This document shows positions 9,001-16,149 of a stretch of 64,000 nucleotides of DNA, one piece after another (positions within the stretch are counted from its first letter, which is position 1; each line of letters starts with the position of its first letter). Origin of the DNA: Candidatus Schekmanbacteria bacterium (lineage in GTDB: Bacteria; CSSED10-310; JACPHN01). The notes under the pieces are model-generated. The model was not told where the DNA came from and did no database searches. It saw only the letters and a list, made by a program, of their open reading frames with translations. Made by a program: the position numbers and the translations under genes. The stretch lies in assembly GCA_016188575.1 (NCBI GenBank), contig JACPHN010000082.1, positions 51,419 to 115,418 on the forward strand, read 5' to 3'.

Positions 9001-9376
9001 GGCGGGAATCGCCGACTGGGCCGGGGCATCACCCGCGTACACCGGGGCCGTTGAAGGCGAGGCGGTCCAGCTCGCCGCCGACGATGAGGCCGGAACTGGC
9101 GCCGATCTGCCTCCCGCGATTTCTGACGAGTTTACCGCGACGCTGCTGACGCCGACGCCAACCGCCACCGCGACCGCCACGCCGACGGTAAGCGCCACGC
9201 CGACGGTAACCGCCACACCCAGTCCCTCGCCACCCGGCGCCGTTCCCGCCACTGGCGGCCCCGCGTCGTGGCTGTTCGTGACCGCACCTGTGGCGTTGTT
9301 CCTGCTTTGCCGCGGGGCCCCGCGTCTCGGCGGCCGGCGTTCGCGCCGCCGTCGCCCTACCGCGCCGTGGCGCTGA
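6029..9376 (+). CDS. Large secreted, C-terminally anchored surface protein with IPT/TIG and repeat domains
   Basis: The 1115-aa protein has an Arg-rich N-terminus and a long hydrophobic signal segment (AGAALAVVVLLLHVAAAVAG, about 23-42). An IPT/TIG-like domain follows (ITAISPASGFPGDAVAISG). About ten degenerate repeats ending in VYFVD or IYFVD suggest a beta-propeller-like fold (about 110-620). A beta-sandwich region comes next, then two tandem modules of about 110 residues (each with LRF followed by EP and ending ADD.AG.GADL). The tail is a Thr-Pro-Ala linker, one hydrophobic segment (SWLFVTAPVALFLLC) and an Arg cluster, an arrangement resembling a C-terminal sorting signal. Start at 6029 has CGGAG upstream; a TTG at 6014 is possible. 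The 3' end overlaps the convergent gene by 20 nt. Function unknown; probably cell-surface. Confidence 0.75.
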   Translation: MSRRRVPQCCECPLRSHRTRRAGAALAVVVLLLHVAAAVAGAAPVITAISPASGFPGDAVAISGSGLLDVNLVRFGALEVASFTIAGDDSIVAIVPPEATGGPIVVRGAGSEEAASLPFRVGRSTGAFATSWSSEPTGLDIVSTGPLAGTILLLDGGGGSDTVFLFDQSGRMLGHFDLDNFDAGTATGLCYIPSGPQSGNVGIVDDFKNDVFFRVTTGGISPVAPTAIEMDGTWSSLLTLSDVAVLGTDPYRLALLHDQIGSVVAGKIYFVEQDQTAPPFAGEIDLDALSPDIQAPSGLTYVGGGAQGGMLAVVDNASTGGKKIYFVDPQAGTLSSVAPNPVSLAALDLADPQAVAYVGAGTYAGALAVADQSADRVYFVDQAGALLGDFGVAGPGLISPDGIGFAPAGDHAGELAIGDTATDALVYFDVGGAVAAAGFDMGAVTAKTVQGVGFVADDAAGNVMLVVPQEDRVYFRAQDGSAGSLTPLDTAAAGAVDPEDADSVTRGPQTGLLAVVDRTLDAILFYAPTGELSSRLDMTSEITQPRGIAFISFGGLSGTYAVVNEATGAREIHFVDPTGAVVQTIPAGDVAAGGFGADRPLDLAFVLSGAERGRLALVNAETGDVPRVIFVLAGASDAALSGGGTGGAEALTMSALENGAASARAIYTVTLADSGLHDRAGTKVDGLRFRFSLSGGMSPAELVSGGARLVVGEQSWETGRDAGIEIVATGEAAAEVRAGTVVTGAVENTGTADLFDTGDGGEATAVLSIWLAASGVTDGGAMSLVVDEGDVDLDEHGSDFSDPGTQGLPLLAIDVEVTATELRFGSEPADVVSGALLLPAPLIRATDAAGNVDRDVAEAISLGLAAGAGTLTGTQSLAMAQGVADFGSSALRYQAVTDREIFGLQADDDAGAGADLAPALSSALTADVVAASLRFDAEPGTAFDGFPLAPAPLVSARDADGLIDQDFVELVSLSLLGGAGELAGEVSLPAVAGIADWAGASPAYTGAVEGEAVQLAADDEAGTGADLPPAISDEFTATLLTPTPTATATATPTVSATPTVTATPSPSPPGAVPATGGPASWLFVTAPVALFLLCRGAPRLGGRRSRRRRPTAPWR

Positions 9377-10340
9377 CCAACTCTTCAAACGGCGGCACGG
9401 GAAATCCACCCTGGCGCAGGTCGTCGGCGTCTTTGCGGTAGTCTTCCCAACCACATTCGCGTAGACCGTCGATCGCGAACTTGTCCAGCACCTCCGCACC
9501 ACCCTCGCGATCGGCCATGTGCACCAGGTTGTCTACGAAGTTGTCCAGCACTGCGGCGGGCACTCCGCGCCACGCGGCAATTCCGGTGATCGTGCGCGGT
9601 GGTGCTACGTAGACAATCCGCAGCGCCTTCCAAAAGCGATCCGAGTTCTTGGTCAAGCGGTCGAACATGTTCTTGTCCAGCACCGCGGCGTCTGCCGAGC
9701 GGTAAATGACGCCCATGACCGAGGACATGGGGCTGTCGGTCATGAGGATCTGACTGAAGTAGGACGCCATGTCGATTTTTCCGTTGAACATCAGCGTGTT
9801 GAAATACGGGATCTGGTCGCGCCCTACCTCGGTCATCGCGATTCGTTTCCCGGCGAGATCGGACAGAGTCTGGATAGGGCTGTTTCGCTCCACGACCAGC
9901 ATGGCCCGATAGGTCATCTCGCCCTTCTCATGACCGCAGACAATCGGATAGTACCCGCGCTGGTATCCGGCCGAGAGCAGGTAATGGGTGGACAGAGAGG
10001 CGAACCACGGTGGATCGGCGCCCGCATTCTGCCGCTGACCCAAGAAGCTCTCCATGTCGGCCAGCCGCCGGTAATAGCCGACACTCATGGAGATGACGCG
10101 TTGGCGCTGCACGAAGGCCAGGAACTTCTCGATGGCGCTGACCACGCGATCGACCGGCATGCCGGTGGTGTTTGGGTTGTAGAAGAGAAAGACCGACTCG
10201 GGCAATCCGTGAGCGCCGGGAGAGGCCTGGGCGACCGGTTCCGCGACCGCGTCCGCGGCGCTGGCCAGCGCGGTCCAGCAGGCGCCCAGCAACGCGCATG
10301 CTGCGAGCACCCACCTGACGGCAACCGCCGCGCGGTTCAT
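9357..10340 (-). CDS. PhnD-like periplasmic substrate-binding protein
   Basis: The 327-aa protein has a signal peptide (WVLAACALLGACWTALASA). Its body resembles PhnD/SsuA/transferrin-type phosphate/phosphonate-binding proteins: an N-terminal strand leading into NTTGMPVDRVVSAIEKFLAF, the family hallmark LSDLAGKRIAMTE (about 180-190), and AAVLDKNMFDRL in the second lobe. No ABC permease or ATPase is nearby, so it may act as an orphan binding protein or sensor. Start at Met 10340 was chosen because the signal peptide begins directly after it; 39 upstream in-frame codons lack signal character. Confidence 0.75.
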   Translation of the reverse strand: MNRAAVAVRWVLAACALLGACWTALASAADAVAEPVAQASPGAHGLPESVFLFYNPNTTGMPVDRVVSAIEKFLAFVQRQRVISMSVGYYRRLADMESFLGQRQNAGADPPWFASLSTHYLLSAGYQRGYYPIVCGHEKGEMTYRAMLVVERNSPIQTLSDLAGKRIAMTEVGRDQIPYFNTLMFNGKIDMASYFSQILMTDSPMSSVMGVIYRSADAAVLDKNMFDRLTKNSDRFWKALRIVYVAPPRTITGIAAWRGVPAAVLDNFVDNLVHMADREGGAEVLDKFAIDGLRECGWEDYRKDADDLRQGGFPVPPFEELVSATAR

Positions 10341-10561
10341 CGGCGAAGCACTCGAGCAAAGAACACGGAAAAGCATGGCCTCACGGTTTTCGTCGGCAGG
10401 CATGACGCATTCCCGCGGCCGAGGGGGTTGCCGCTCGCGCGCAGGGTTCGTGCGCACCCACCCGCGGGTCGATTGTAGCAGGTGCGCCGTCGCGCGTGTA
10501 GGGGGAGCCAGGCGCGAAGGTCGAGCACGTCGGTGCCGTCATGGCGGCTCGGGCGCTCGGG

Positions 10562-11050
10562 CTACTGCCCCTCCGAGCCCGGCGCCGGCACTCTGATCAG
10601 CCAGCTCATTACCAGCGCGGGCGCCTGTCCCTCCGTTTCCGCCAGACCGAGCTCGACCGCAGTCTCCCCGGCTTCCAGGCGCTCGAAGACTTCGAAGCGC
10701 GTGGCGCCATCGGGCGCCGGGTCGTCGCTTAGCATCATCGGAATCCAATCCGGGCTCCCGCGCAGCCGGTAGCTCAGCGCTCCGGCGAAGGCGGCTCCTG
10801 CAGTCGTCGGCCGGCACGACACCCTGAGCGCCGCCAGCAGCCCCGGCCGCGGCGGTGCGGGATCGGTCCACGCCTGCACGGCGACCGCTCCGCCCGCAAG
10901 CTGCGCGGTCCACGTCGTCGGCACGGGAGAACCGCCGTTTGCAGCCGGTTCGCGCCCGCGATCCAGCCCGCCACCGCAGCTCGCCGCTGCGGCGATCAGA
11001 ACCGCCGCGGCGAGCGCACAGACCGGGCTCGAGCGCCCTTCGCCCGTCAC
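10562..11050 (-). CDS. Putative lipoprotein of unknown function
   Basis: The 162-aa product has a lipoprotein signal: hydrophobic CALAAAVLIAAAASC with a lipobox-like AAS-Cys near residue 25, followed by a Gly/Ser linker. The mature part has beta-rich features (YRLRGSPDWIPMML, FEVFERLEAGETAVELGLAE) but no family I recognise. The start overlaps the stop of the upstream radical SAM gene by 4 nt (ATGA), so the two are co-translated and may work together. Confidence 0.65.
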   Translation of the reverse strand: MTGEGRSSPVCALAAAVLIAAAASCGGGLDRGREPAANGGSPVPTTWTAQLAGGAVAVQAWTDPAPPRPGLLAALRVSCRPTTAGAAFAGALSYRLRGSPDWIPMMLSDDPAPDGATRFEVFERLEAGETAVELGLAETEGQAPALVMSWLIRVPAPGSEGQ

Positions 11051-13029
11051 TGGTGGTCCGCCGTTCGCACCGGCTCCGCGGCCGGCACTTCCCTCGACTG
11101 CCGGCCGTTCACACCGGCCGGATGCGCGCCGTTTCGCCCATTACCGTTGCCGTTGCCGTTGCCGTGCCCATTGCTACCGCCCGGCCGCGGCAGCACGGCG
11201 CCTTCGGCCGCCGGACCCGAAGTCGCGCGAGCCGCGTCAGCGGACGCCTCACCATCCAGCGGGACCTCCTTGCCGCCGGCATAGATCGCATGCCGCCCCG
11301 CGGTCTTGAACCAATCCTTCGCGGACGCGGTCTGGTGCGTGTGCTCGACGATTTGACGCCACCCAACGCCGGTGTTGTACGCGCAAAAGCTGATCTCACC
11401 CATCTGTGTCCCATACGGCACCGTGCACATCTCAGTCCGTCGGAAGTCGTACGTCCACAGGTCCTGAAACCACATGCCGGCGACGAACAGCAACCGCCAG
11501 TCGTATTGGTGGGCATCCGCCTGGCCCGCAAAGTCGAGCGCTCCGGTTTGGCTCAAGAACTGGCGCACCAGGGTCGTGATACTGATAGGAGCGCGCTGCG
11601 GGTCGAAATTGCGCATCAGCGCCATCGTCGCCTGCGCCAGCGTCAGGGGCTTGGAACGGTTGGCATCGGCGATCACCTGCATGTCGTCCAGGAGCTGCTT
11701 GATATTGATGAAGTCGCCCAGCGGGACGCACTGCTTGGTCTTCTTGTTCACGAACAGAATCATTCCGGCGCCGCAGTTCGGGTGACACCCGCAGTTCATG
11801 GATCCTACCGAGGCGTTGGCCCCAAGCAGCACGTCGACGAAGTCTGAAAAGGGCGTGAGCGCCGCAAGCGGAAACCAATCCCGCACCGGGTTCGTGTAGC
11901 CGGACTGGCGGCAAACGTCGTTGGCCAGATGCGAGAGCGTATATCGCTGCGCCTTCCGCCTCTCGTCGGTGATTCCCTCGTCCCGCCCGGTAAAGGAGAC
12001 CGGCTGAAAGGAAACGACGGTCACTTTTTCGGCGTTTTCCACCGCGAACTGGACGATCTTGCCGACGTGGTGGTCGTTGATCCCATTGACGACAGTGACT
12101 ACGAGCACCACATCCACGCCGGCGGCGGCGAGGTTGTCGATGGCGCGCATCTTCACGTCGTACAGGTTTGCGACCTTGCGGTGGTTGTGAATTTCGTTGC
12201 CGATGCCGTCGAACTGCAGGTAAGCGATGCGTAGACCGGCCTCTTTGGCGCGTTTCGCCAGGTCGCGATCCTGCGCGAAGCGGATGCCGTTCGTCGACGC
12301 CTGAATGCAGAAGTAGCCGATTTCGTCGGCATAGCGGACGGCATCGAGGAAGAAGGGCGACAGCGTCGGCTCGCCGCCGCTGAAGTTCACGGACATCTGC
12401 CGCCGCGGCTTTGTCGTGAGTGAGCGGTCGAGGATCTGCTTGATGTCGGCCAGCGTCAGCTCGTGCACGTAGCCGACCTGATTGGCGTCCATGAAGCAGG
12501 GCTCGCACATCATGTTGCAGCGGTTGGTCAGGTCGATGGTGAGGACGGCGCCGCGGCCGTATTTGATCGTCGAGATCCCGTAGTCGCGAAGGCCGTTACT
12601 GACCGCCTTGAAGTCGCGGCCGCGAAACATGCTCTCGATGTGCGCGGTGAATGCGGGATCGACCGAAAGCACGTCGGAGAAGGCACCGTGGGCGGGGCAG
12701 GTTTTTTCGATGACGATCTTGCCGTCCTTCTCGCTGATGAGCGCCGGGATGTGGCCCGGGCTTTCCTCGATGAGAAAGCGCCAGTCTTTCTCCCCGGAAA
12801 GGACCTTGGCGCGCGCTTCCCTGACACACTCCGGGCACAGGGAATCGGTCTCGCGCGGCCAGCCCAGGGGTGGGCCGGAGAGCTCGCCTTTGCGGGGCTT
12901 CACGGCGGGAGCCCAGGCGGCCGCGAGGGGTGTGCGCGGCACCAGGCCATTGACGAGCTGCACCAACGGCCAGGCCATATTCATGGACCGCGCAACGGCG
13001 GTATCCAAAGCACGGACGAGAGAATCCAC
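11047..13029 (-). CDS. Radical SAM protein of the tetraether lipid synthase (Tes)-like type
   Basis: This 660-aa protein carries an N-terminal CPEC (C65, C68) and CPAHG (C111) cluster. The radical SAM motif CNMMCEPC (C171, C175, C178) is preceded by LTIDLTNR. The SAM-binding strand FSGGEPTL follows, and a later Cys-rich NCGCHPNCG region suggests further metal binding. The CPEC-CPAHG-DVTNRC layout is that of archaeal Tes (tetraether lipid formation) and bacterial relatives proposed to make membrane-spanning lipids. That function is inference from family layout. The C-terminal 80 residues are Gly/Asn-rich. GTG start with AGGAGG 7 nt upstream. The gene sits 11 nt after queC and overlaps the lipoprotein gene. 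Confidence 0.75.
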   Translation of the reverse strand: MDSLVRALDTAVARSMNMAWPLVQLVNGLVPRTPLAAAWAPAVKPRKGELSGPPLGWPRETDSLCPECVREARAKVLSGEKDWRFLIEESPGHIPALISEKDGKIVIEKTCPAHGAFSDVLSVDPAFTAHIESMFRGRDFKAVSNGLRDYGISTIKYGRGAVLTIDLTNRCNMMCEPCFMDANQVGYVHELTLADIKQILDRSLTTKPRRQMSVNFSGGEPTLSPFFLDAVRYADEIGYFCIQASTNGIRFAQDRDLAKRAKEAGLRIAYLQFDGIGNEIHNHRKVANLYDVKMRAIDNLAAAGVDVVLVVTVVNGINDHHVGKIVQFAVENAEKVTVVSFQPVSFTGRDEGITDERRKAQRYTLSHLANDVCRQSGYTNPVRDWFPLAALTPFSDFVDVLLGANASVGSMNCGCHPNCGAGMILFVNKKTKQCVPLGDFINIKQLLDDMQVIADANRSKPLTLAQATMALMRNFDPQRAPISITTLVRQFLSQTGALDFAGQADAHQYDWRLLFVAGMWFQDLWTYDFRRTEMCTVPYGTQMGEISFCAYNTGVGWRQIVEHTHQTASAKDWFKTAGRHAIYAGGKEVPLDGEASADAARATSGPAAEGAVLPRPGGSNGHGNGNGNGNGRNGAHPAGVNGRQSREVPAAEPVRTADHQ

Positions 13030-13040
13030 CGGGTACCCTC

Positions 13041-13868
13041 CTACGATTGAGAAAAATCGAGCACGCGCGTGGCGTAGGTGATCGGGTCAATGCAGCCTGC
13101 TTGGGCGAAGCCGCGCAACCGCAACACGCAACTGTCGCAACGGCCGCAGGCGACGAGATCGCTCGGATAATCCCGCGAGCCCGTCTGGGAGTCGATCGCG
13201 CCGGCGCTCGACGACGCCATGACGGGATCGTAACACGAGTGAGTAAGCGCGTACGGAGCTCCGAGTCGCATGCCCTCGCGGACGATGTCGGCCTTGGTCA
13301 GGTGGAGGAGCGGCGCATCGATCCGGTAGGTTGCCCGGCCCTCCACCCCTTCTCGGGTCGCCAGCGCGGCCAGGGACTCGAAAGCCCGAAAATACTCCGG
13401 CCGGCAGTCCGGGTAGCCGGAATAGTCGAGCGCGTTGGCACCGATGACGAGGCGATCGATCCCGCGCGCTTCGGCAAGTGCCAGGGCAATGGCGAGAAAG
13501 ATCGTATTGCGCGCGGGGACGTAGGTCGTTGGGATCGTGGTGAGTGGCGCGCCTTCGCCGCTCGCCCGCTGGATGGCGAGCCGATCCTTCGGGACCTCGA
13601 TGGCCATGTCGGTCAGGGATGAAGCCCCAATCGTGCCGAGTCCCAGCGGGATGACGACGTGGTCGCGGACACCGTAATACCGGCATACGCGTTTCGCGGC
13701 CGCGATCTCGACGACGTGGCGCTGGCCGTACTCGAAGGACAGCGCCACGATGGGAGCGCACTCCTGGGCGAGAGTGATCGCCAAGGCGGTGGTGGAATCG
13801 AGCCCTCCGCTCACGAGAACGACGGCCCCGGGTCCGTTTGCGCGCCTTTCCGCCGTGCTCATCGTCAC
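13041..13868 (-). CDS. queC: 7-cyano-7-deazaguanine synthase QueC
   Basis: QueC converts 7-carboxy-7-deazaguanine to preQ0 using ATP and ammonia, in the queuosine pathway. The PP-loop SGGLDSTTAL (20-29) binds ATP. The C-terminal CGRCDSCVLRLRGFAQAGC supplies the four zinc-ligand cysteines. Length (275 aa) is slightly above the usual 220-240. The GTG start overlaps the queE stop by 4 nt; an ATG two codons later (13862) is an alternative. Together with queE it forms a queuosine precursor unit. Confidence 0.93.
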   Translation of the reverse strand: MTMSTAERRANGPGAVVLVSGGLDSTTALAITLAQECAPIVALSFEYGQRHVVEIAAAKRVCRYYGVRDHVVIPLGLGTIGASSLTDMAIEVPKDRLAIQRASGEGAPLTTIPTTYVPARNTIFLAIALALAEARGIDRLVIGANALDYSGYPDCRPEYFRAFESLAALATREGVEGRATYRIDAPLLHLTKADIVREGMRLGAPYALTHSCYDPVMASSSAGAIDSQTGSRDYPSDLVACGRCDSCVLRLRGFAQAGCIDPITYATRVLDFSQS

Positions 13869-14569
13869 ACGCCTCTCACGTCGGCGCCCCAGATCAGCTT
13901 GTGGACTTGCAGGTTCAGGCGGACGTCCAGTCCGTCTTCCAGGATCCAGCGCGAGAGCTCGGCCGCGGGAAGCACGCCGTGGACCGGTGAAAGAGCCACG
14001 TGGAAGCGCTGTGCGAGATGGTGGCGGTCAATGATCGACCGGGCCCACTCGTAGTCGGATCGATCGCGCAGCACGATCTTGATTTCGTCGTCGTGGTCGA
14101 GGCTGTCGAGGTTTTCCCAGCGGTTGGCGGCGCCTTCGCCGCTGCCGGGCGCCTTGAGGTCCATGATCGTGACGACGTCGCGCGGGACCTTGGCGAGATC
14201 GAGCGAGCCGCTGGTTTCCAGCAGCACGCGGTACCCGCGATCTTGGAGCTCCGCGAGAAGCCGCGGAGCCGCCGGCTGCAGCAAGGGTTCGCCGCCGGTT
14301 ACCTCGACGAGGCCGCATCGGGGATACGCCGCGAGCGCCGCGAAAATCTGCTCGAAGCTCATCGCTTCACCCTCGGAGAACGCGTACGGGGTATCACACC
14401 AGTGGCAGCGGAGGTTGCACCCGCTCAGCCGGATGAACAGGCACGGCAATCCCGCGAACCGAGATTCTCCCTGGATGCTGTAGAAAATCTCGTTGACGAC
14501 GATGCGCCGGCGCGGAAGATCCGCGGCGCCGTCTTCGGCGCTTGCCGGAACGCTCTGATCGCTACTCAC
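13865..14569 (-). CDS. queE: 7-carboxy-7-deazaguanine synthase QueE
   Basis: Radical SAM enzyme that rearranges carboxy-tetrahydropterin to 7-carboxy-7-deazaguanine. Evidence: VNEIFYSIQGESRFAGLPC, the cluster-binding CNLRCHWC (C51, C55, C58) followed by DTPYA, and GLVEVTGGEPLLQ. The 234-aa length is typical. I prefer the GTG at 14569 because GGGAG lies 6 nt upstream; the frame remains open to 14641. It is 99 nt downstream of rpmI and probably shares the infC transcript. Confidence 0.93.
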   Translation of the reverse strand: MSSDQSVPASAEDGAADLPRRRIVVNEIFYSIQGESRFAGLPCLFIRLSGCNLRCHWCDTPYAFSEGEAMSFEQIFAALAAYPRCGLVEVTGGEPLLQPAAPRLLAELQDRGYRVLLETSGSLDLAKVPRDVVTIMDLKAPGSGEGAANRWENLDSLDHDDEIKIVLRDRSDYEWARSIIDRHHLAQRFHVALSPVHGVLPAAELSRWILEDGLDVRLNLQVHKLIWGADVRGV

Positions 14570-14668
14570 GAACGGCTCCCGAGCTGCGGCGCGACAGAAT
14601 CCAGGTTGTGCCGTCCGCCGCCTTCGGCCGCGTCGGGCCACGTCTGGAGCCCCCTGCGCGTGGCCTCG

Positions 14669-14872
14669 TCAGTCCTTGCCGTAGGGCAACAGGCGCTGCA
14701 CCTTGGCGCGGTCGCACTGCGCCAGGATCTCGCCCTGCCTGAGCCGCCGTTTTCGCTTGCGCGATTTCTTCGTCAGCATGTGGCTCTTGTACGCGTTGTT
14801 CCGCTTCACTTTTCCGGTGCCCGTGAAGCTGAACCGCTTGTATGCGGATCGGCACGACTTCATCTTTGGCAT
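14669..14872 (-). CDS. rpmI: 50S ribosomal protein L35
   Basis: 67-aa basic protein beginning MPKMKSCRSAYKRF, with SHMLTKKSRKRKRRLRQ and the end VQRLLPYGK, the L35 signature. It follows infC directly (stop and start adjacent), the classic infC-rpmI order. The usual third gene, rplT (L20), is not next; queE takes its place. Confidence 0.95.
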   Translation of the reverse strand: MPKMKSCRSAYKRFSFTGTGKVKRNNAYKSHMLTKKSRKRKRRLRQGEILAQCDRAKVQRLLPYGKD

Positions 14873-15661
14873 TTATACTTCCTCGTCTTGCTCTTCGAGA
14901 TCCCCGGCGAGCTCGTCGGACTCCAGGTCCGCGCCCTCATCGTCGTCTTCACCCTCGTCGTCGTCTTCACCCTCGTCGTCCTCGTCGTCTTCTTCGCCTT
15001 CGCCTTCTTCGCCTTCGCCGAGCTCGGCATCATAGTCGGCATCGACGGCCAAGTCCATGTCCTCTTCGAGCTCGGCCGCGGCTTCCACGTCTGCCTCTTC
15101 ACCCTCGGCCGTGACCTTGGGCCGCTGGCTGAGCTTCTTCAGGACTTCGTGGTTGGGCGTCAAGATGAGGGACATGTTGCGACCCTCGAGCTTCGCACCC
15201 ATTTCGACGAGCGCAATATCCGCTACCTGATCCGCCATGCTCGCAAGCTTGGCTTGCGCGATTTCCGTATGAGCCAGCTCACGCCCCCGGAACATCACCG
15301 TCACCTTGGCCTTGTTCCCGGCCAGCAGGAAGCGGCGAACATGGCGCAGCTTGAATTCAAAATCGTGCCGGTCCGTCTTCGGCCGCAGCTTGACTTCCTT
15401 TACCAGGATTTGCCGCTGCCTGCGCCGGGCTTGCTGTCCGCGCTTGGACTGCATGTACTTGAATTTTCCGAAGTTCATGATGCGGCAAACGGGTGGTTTA
15501 GCCAGGGGAGCGACCTCCACCAAGTCCAGACCAAACTCGACTGCCTGATCAATGGCCTTGCCTACGGGCATGATGCCAAGCTGCTCGCCATTCGGGTCGA
15601 TCACCCGAACGCTTTCGGCCTTGATCTGATCATTTATCCGGGGACCATCGTTGCGACTCGT
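14873..15661 (-). CDS. infC: Translation initiation factor IF-3 with acidic C-terminal extension; apparent ACG start
   Basis: IF-3 keeps the 30S subunit free and rejects non-canonical start codons. The core is clear: RINDQIKAESVRVIDPNGEQ, FGLDLVEVAP, PPVCRIMNFGKFKY, EVKLRPKTDRHDFEFKLRH and VTVMFRGRELAH. About 75 C-terminal residues are almost entirely Glu/Asp, unlike standard IF-3 but reminiscent of the extended IF-3 of Myxococcus. No ATG, GTG or TTG gives the full N-terminus. An AGGAGG sits 6 nt before an in-frame ACG at 15661, from which the protein is 262 aa. The first standard start (GTG, 15604) would delete conserved N-terminal residues. A non-standard start fits known autoregulation of infC by IF-3. 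Confidence 0.92.
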   Translation of the reverse strand, partial: TSRNDGPRINDQIKAESVRVIDPNGEQLGIMPVGKAIDQAVEFGLDLVEVAPLAKPPVCRIMNFGKFKYMQSKRGQQARRRQRQILVKEVKLRPKTDRHDFEFKLRHVRRFLLAGNKAKVTVMFRGRELAHTEIAQAKLASMADQVADIALVEMGAKLEGRNMSLILTPNHEVLKKLSQRPKVTAEGEEADVEAAAELEEDMDLAVDADYDAELGEGEEGEGEEDDEDDEGEDDDEGEDDDEGADLESDELAGDLEEQDEEV

Positions 15662-15673
15662 GGAACACCTCCT
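15659..15673 (-). promoter_or_regulatory. infC ribosome-binding site and ACG start
   Basis: On the minus strand AGGAGG is followed by TGTTCC and then ACG, in frame with IF-3. IF-3 discriminates against such codons, so raised IF-3 should lower its own synthesis, as known for the AUU start in Escherichia coli. The ACG call is inference from Shine-Dalgarno spacing and the conserved N-terminus. Confidence 0.6.
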
Positions 15674-15691
15674 GCGGGTCTACTCCAGAAC

Positions 15692-15720
15692 AAAAAAAGC
15701 ATCAGGAACCGTCCCGACGC
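15692..15720 (-). terminator. Intrinsic terminator or attenuator between tRNA-Val and infC
   Basis: On the minus strand a 9-bp stem (GCGTCGGGA with TCCTGATGC, two G-U pairs, 4-nt loop) is followed by seven T residues. It lies 31 nt before the infC start. It may end tRNA-Val transcription or, if infC is read through or has a promoter in 15721-15822, act as a leader attenuator. Confidence 0.6.
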
Positions 15721-15822
15721 CTTTTTCGGAGTCTGTTGACGAAGATAGACAAGAATATCTCGATGCTAATGCTCGGAACCACCTTCTTCTTGCCGGCATC
15801 GCTCGGCCTACGAGCGTGGACA

Positions 15823-15894
15823 TAGGCACGAGCGGATTTGAACCGCTGACCCCTACCGCGTCAAGGTAGTGCTCTCCCACTGAGCTACGTGCCT
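15823..15894 (-). tRNA. tRNA-Val(GAC)
   Basis: A 72-nt cloverleaf on the minus strand: acceptor AGGCACG pairs with CGTGCCT, D-arm GCTC/GAGC, anticodon stem CTACC/GGTAG with loop TTGACGC (anticodon GAC), T-arm AGCGG/CCGCT with loop TTCAAAT. Discriminator A; the CCA end is not encoded. The anticodon reads GUC/GUU valine codons. Confidence 0.93.
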
Positions 15895-16149
15895 TCAGGT
15901 GATGCGGTATTGTAGTCAACCCCATCGTGCCTGTCAAGCGACGCCGCGGCCCGGATTTTGCCGTCGGGCAGCGCCGCAGAGCTGCGGACGGAGTCCGTCG
16001 CCCGCCGCCGCAACCTGCGCCTTGACATCTCTTGGGGCTAACGCTAAGAAACCGGCGACCTTCGCTATTATGGAAGGTTGAGAGTCCGCGAAAACGGATG
16101 GCAGGCGAGCCGGACCCCGGCTCTTCCGGATGGATGGGAGGTATCAAGA

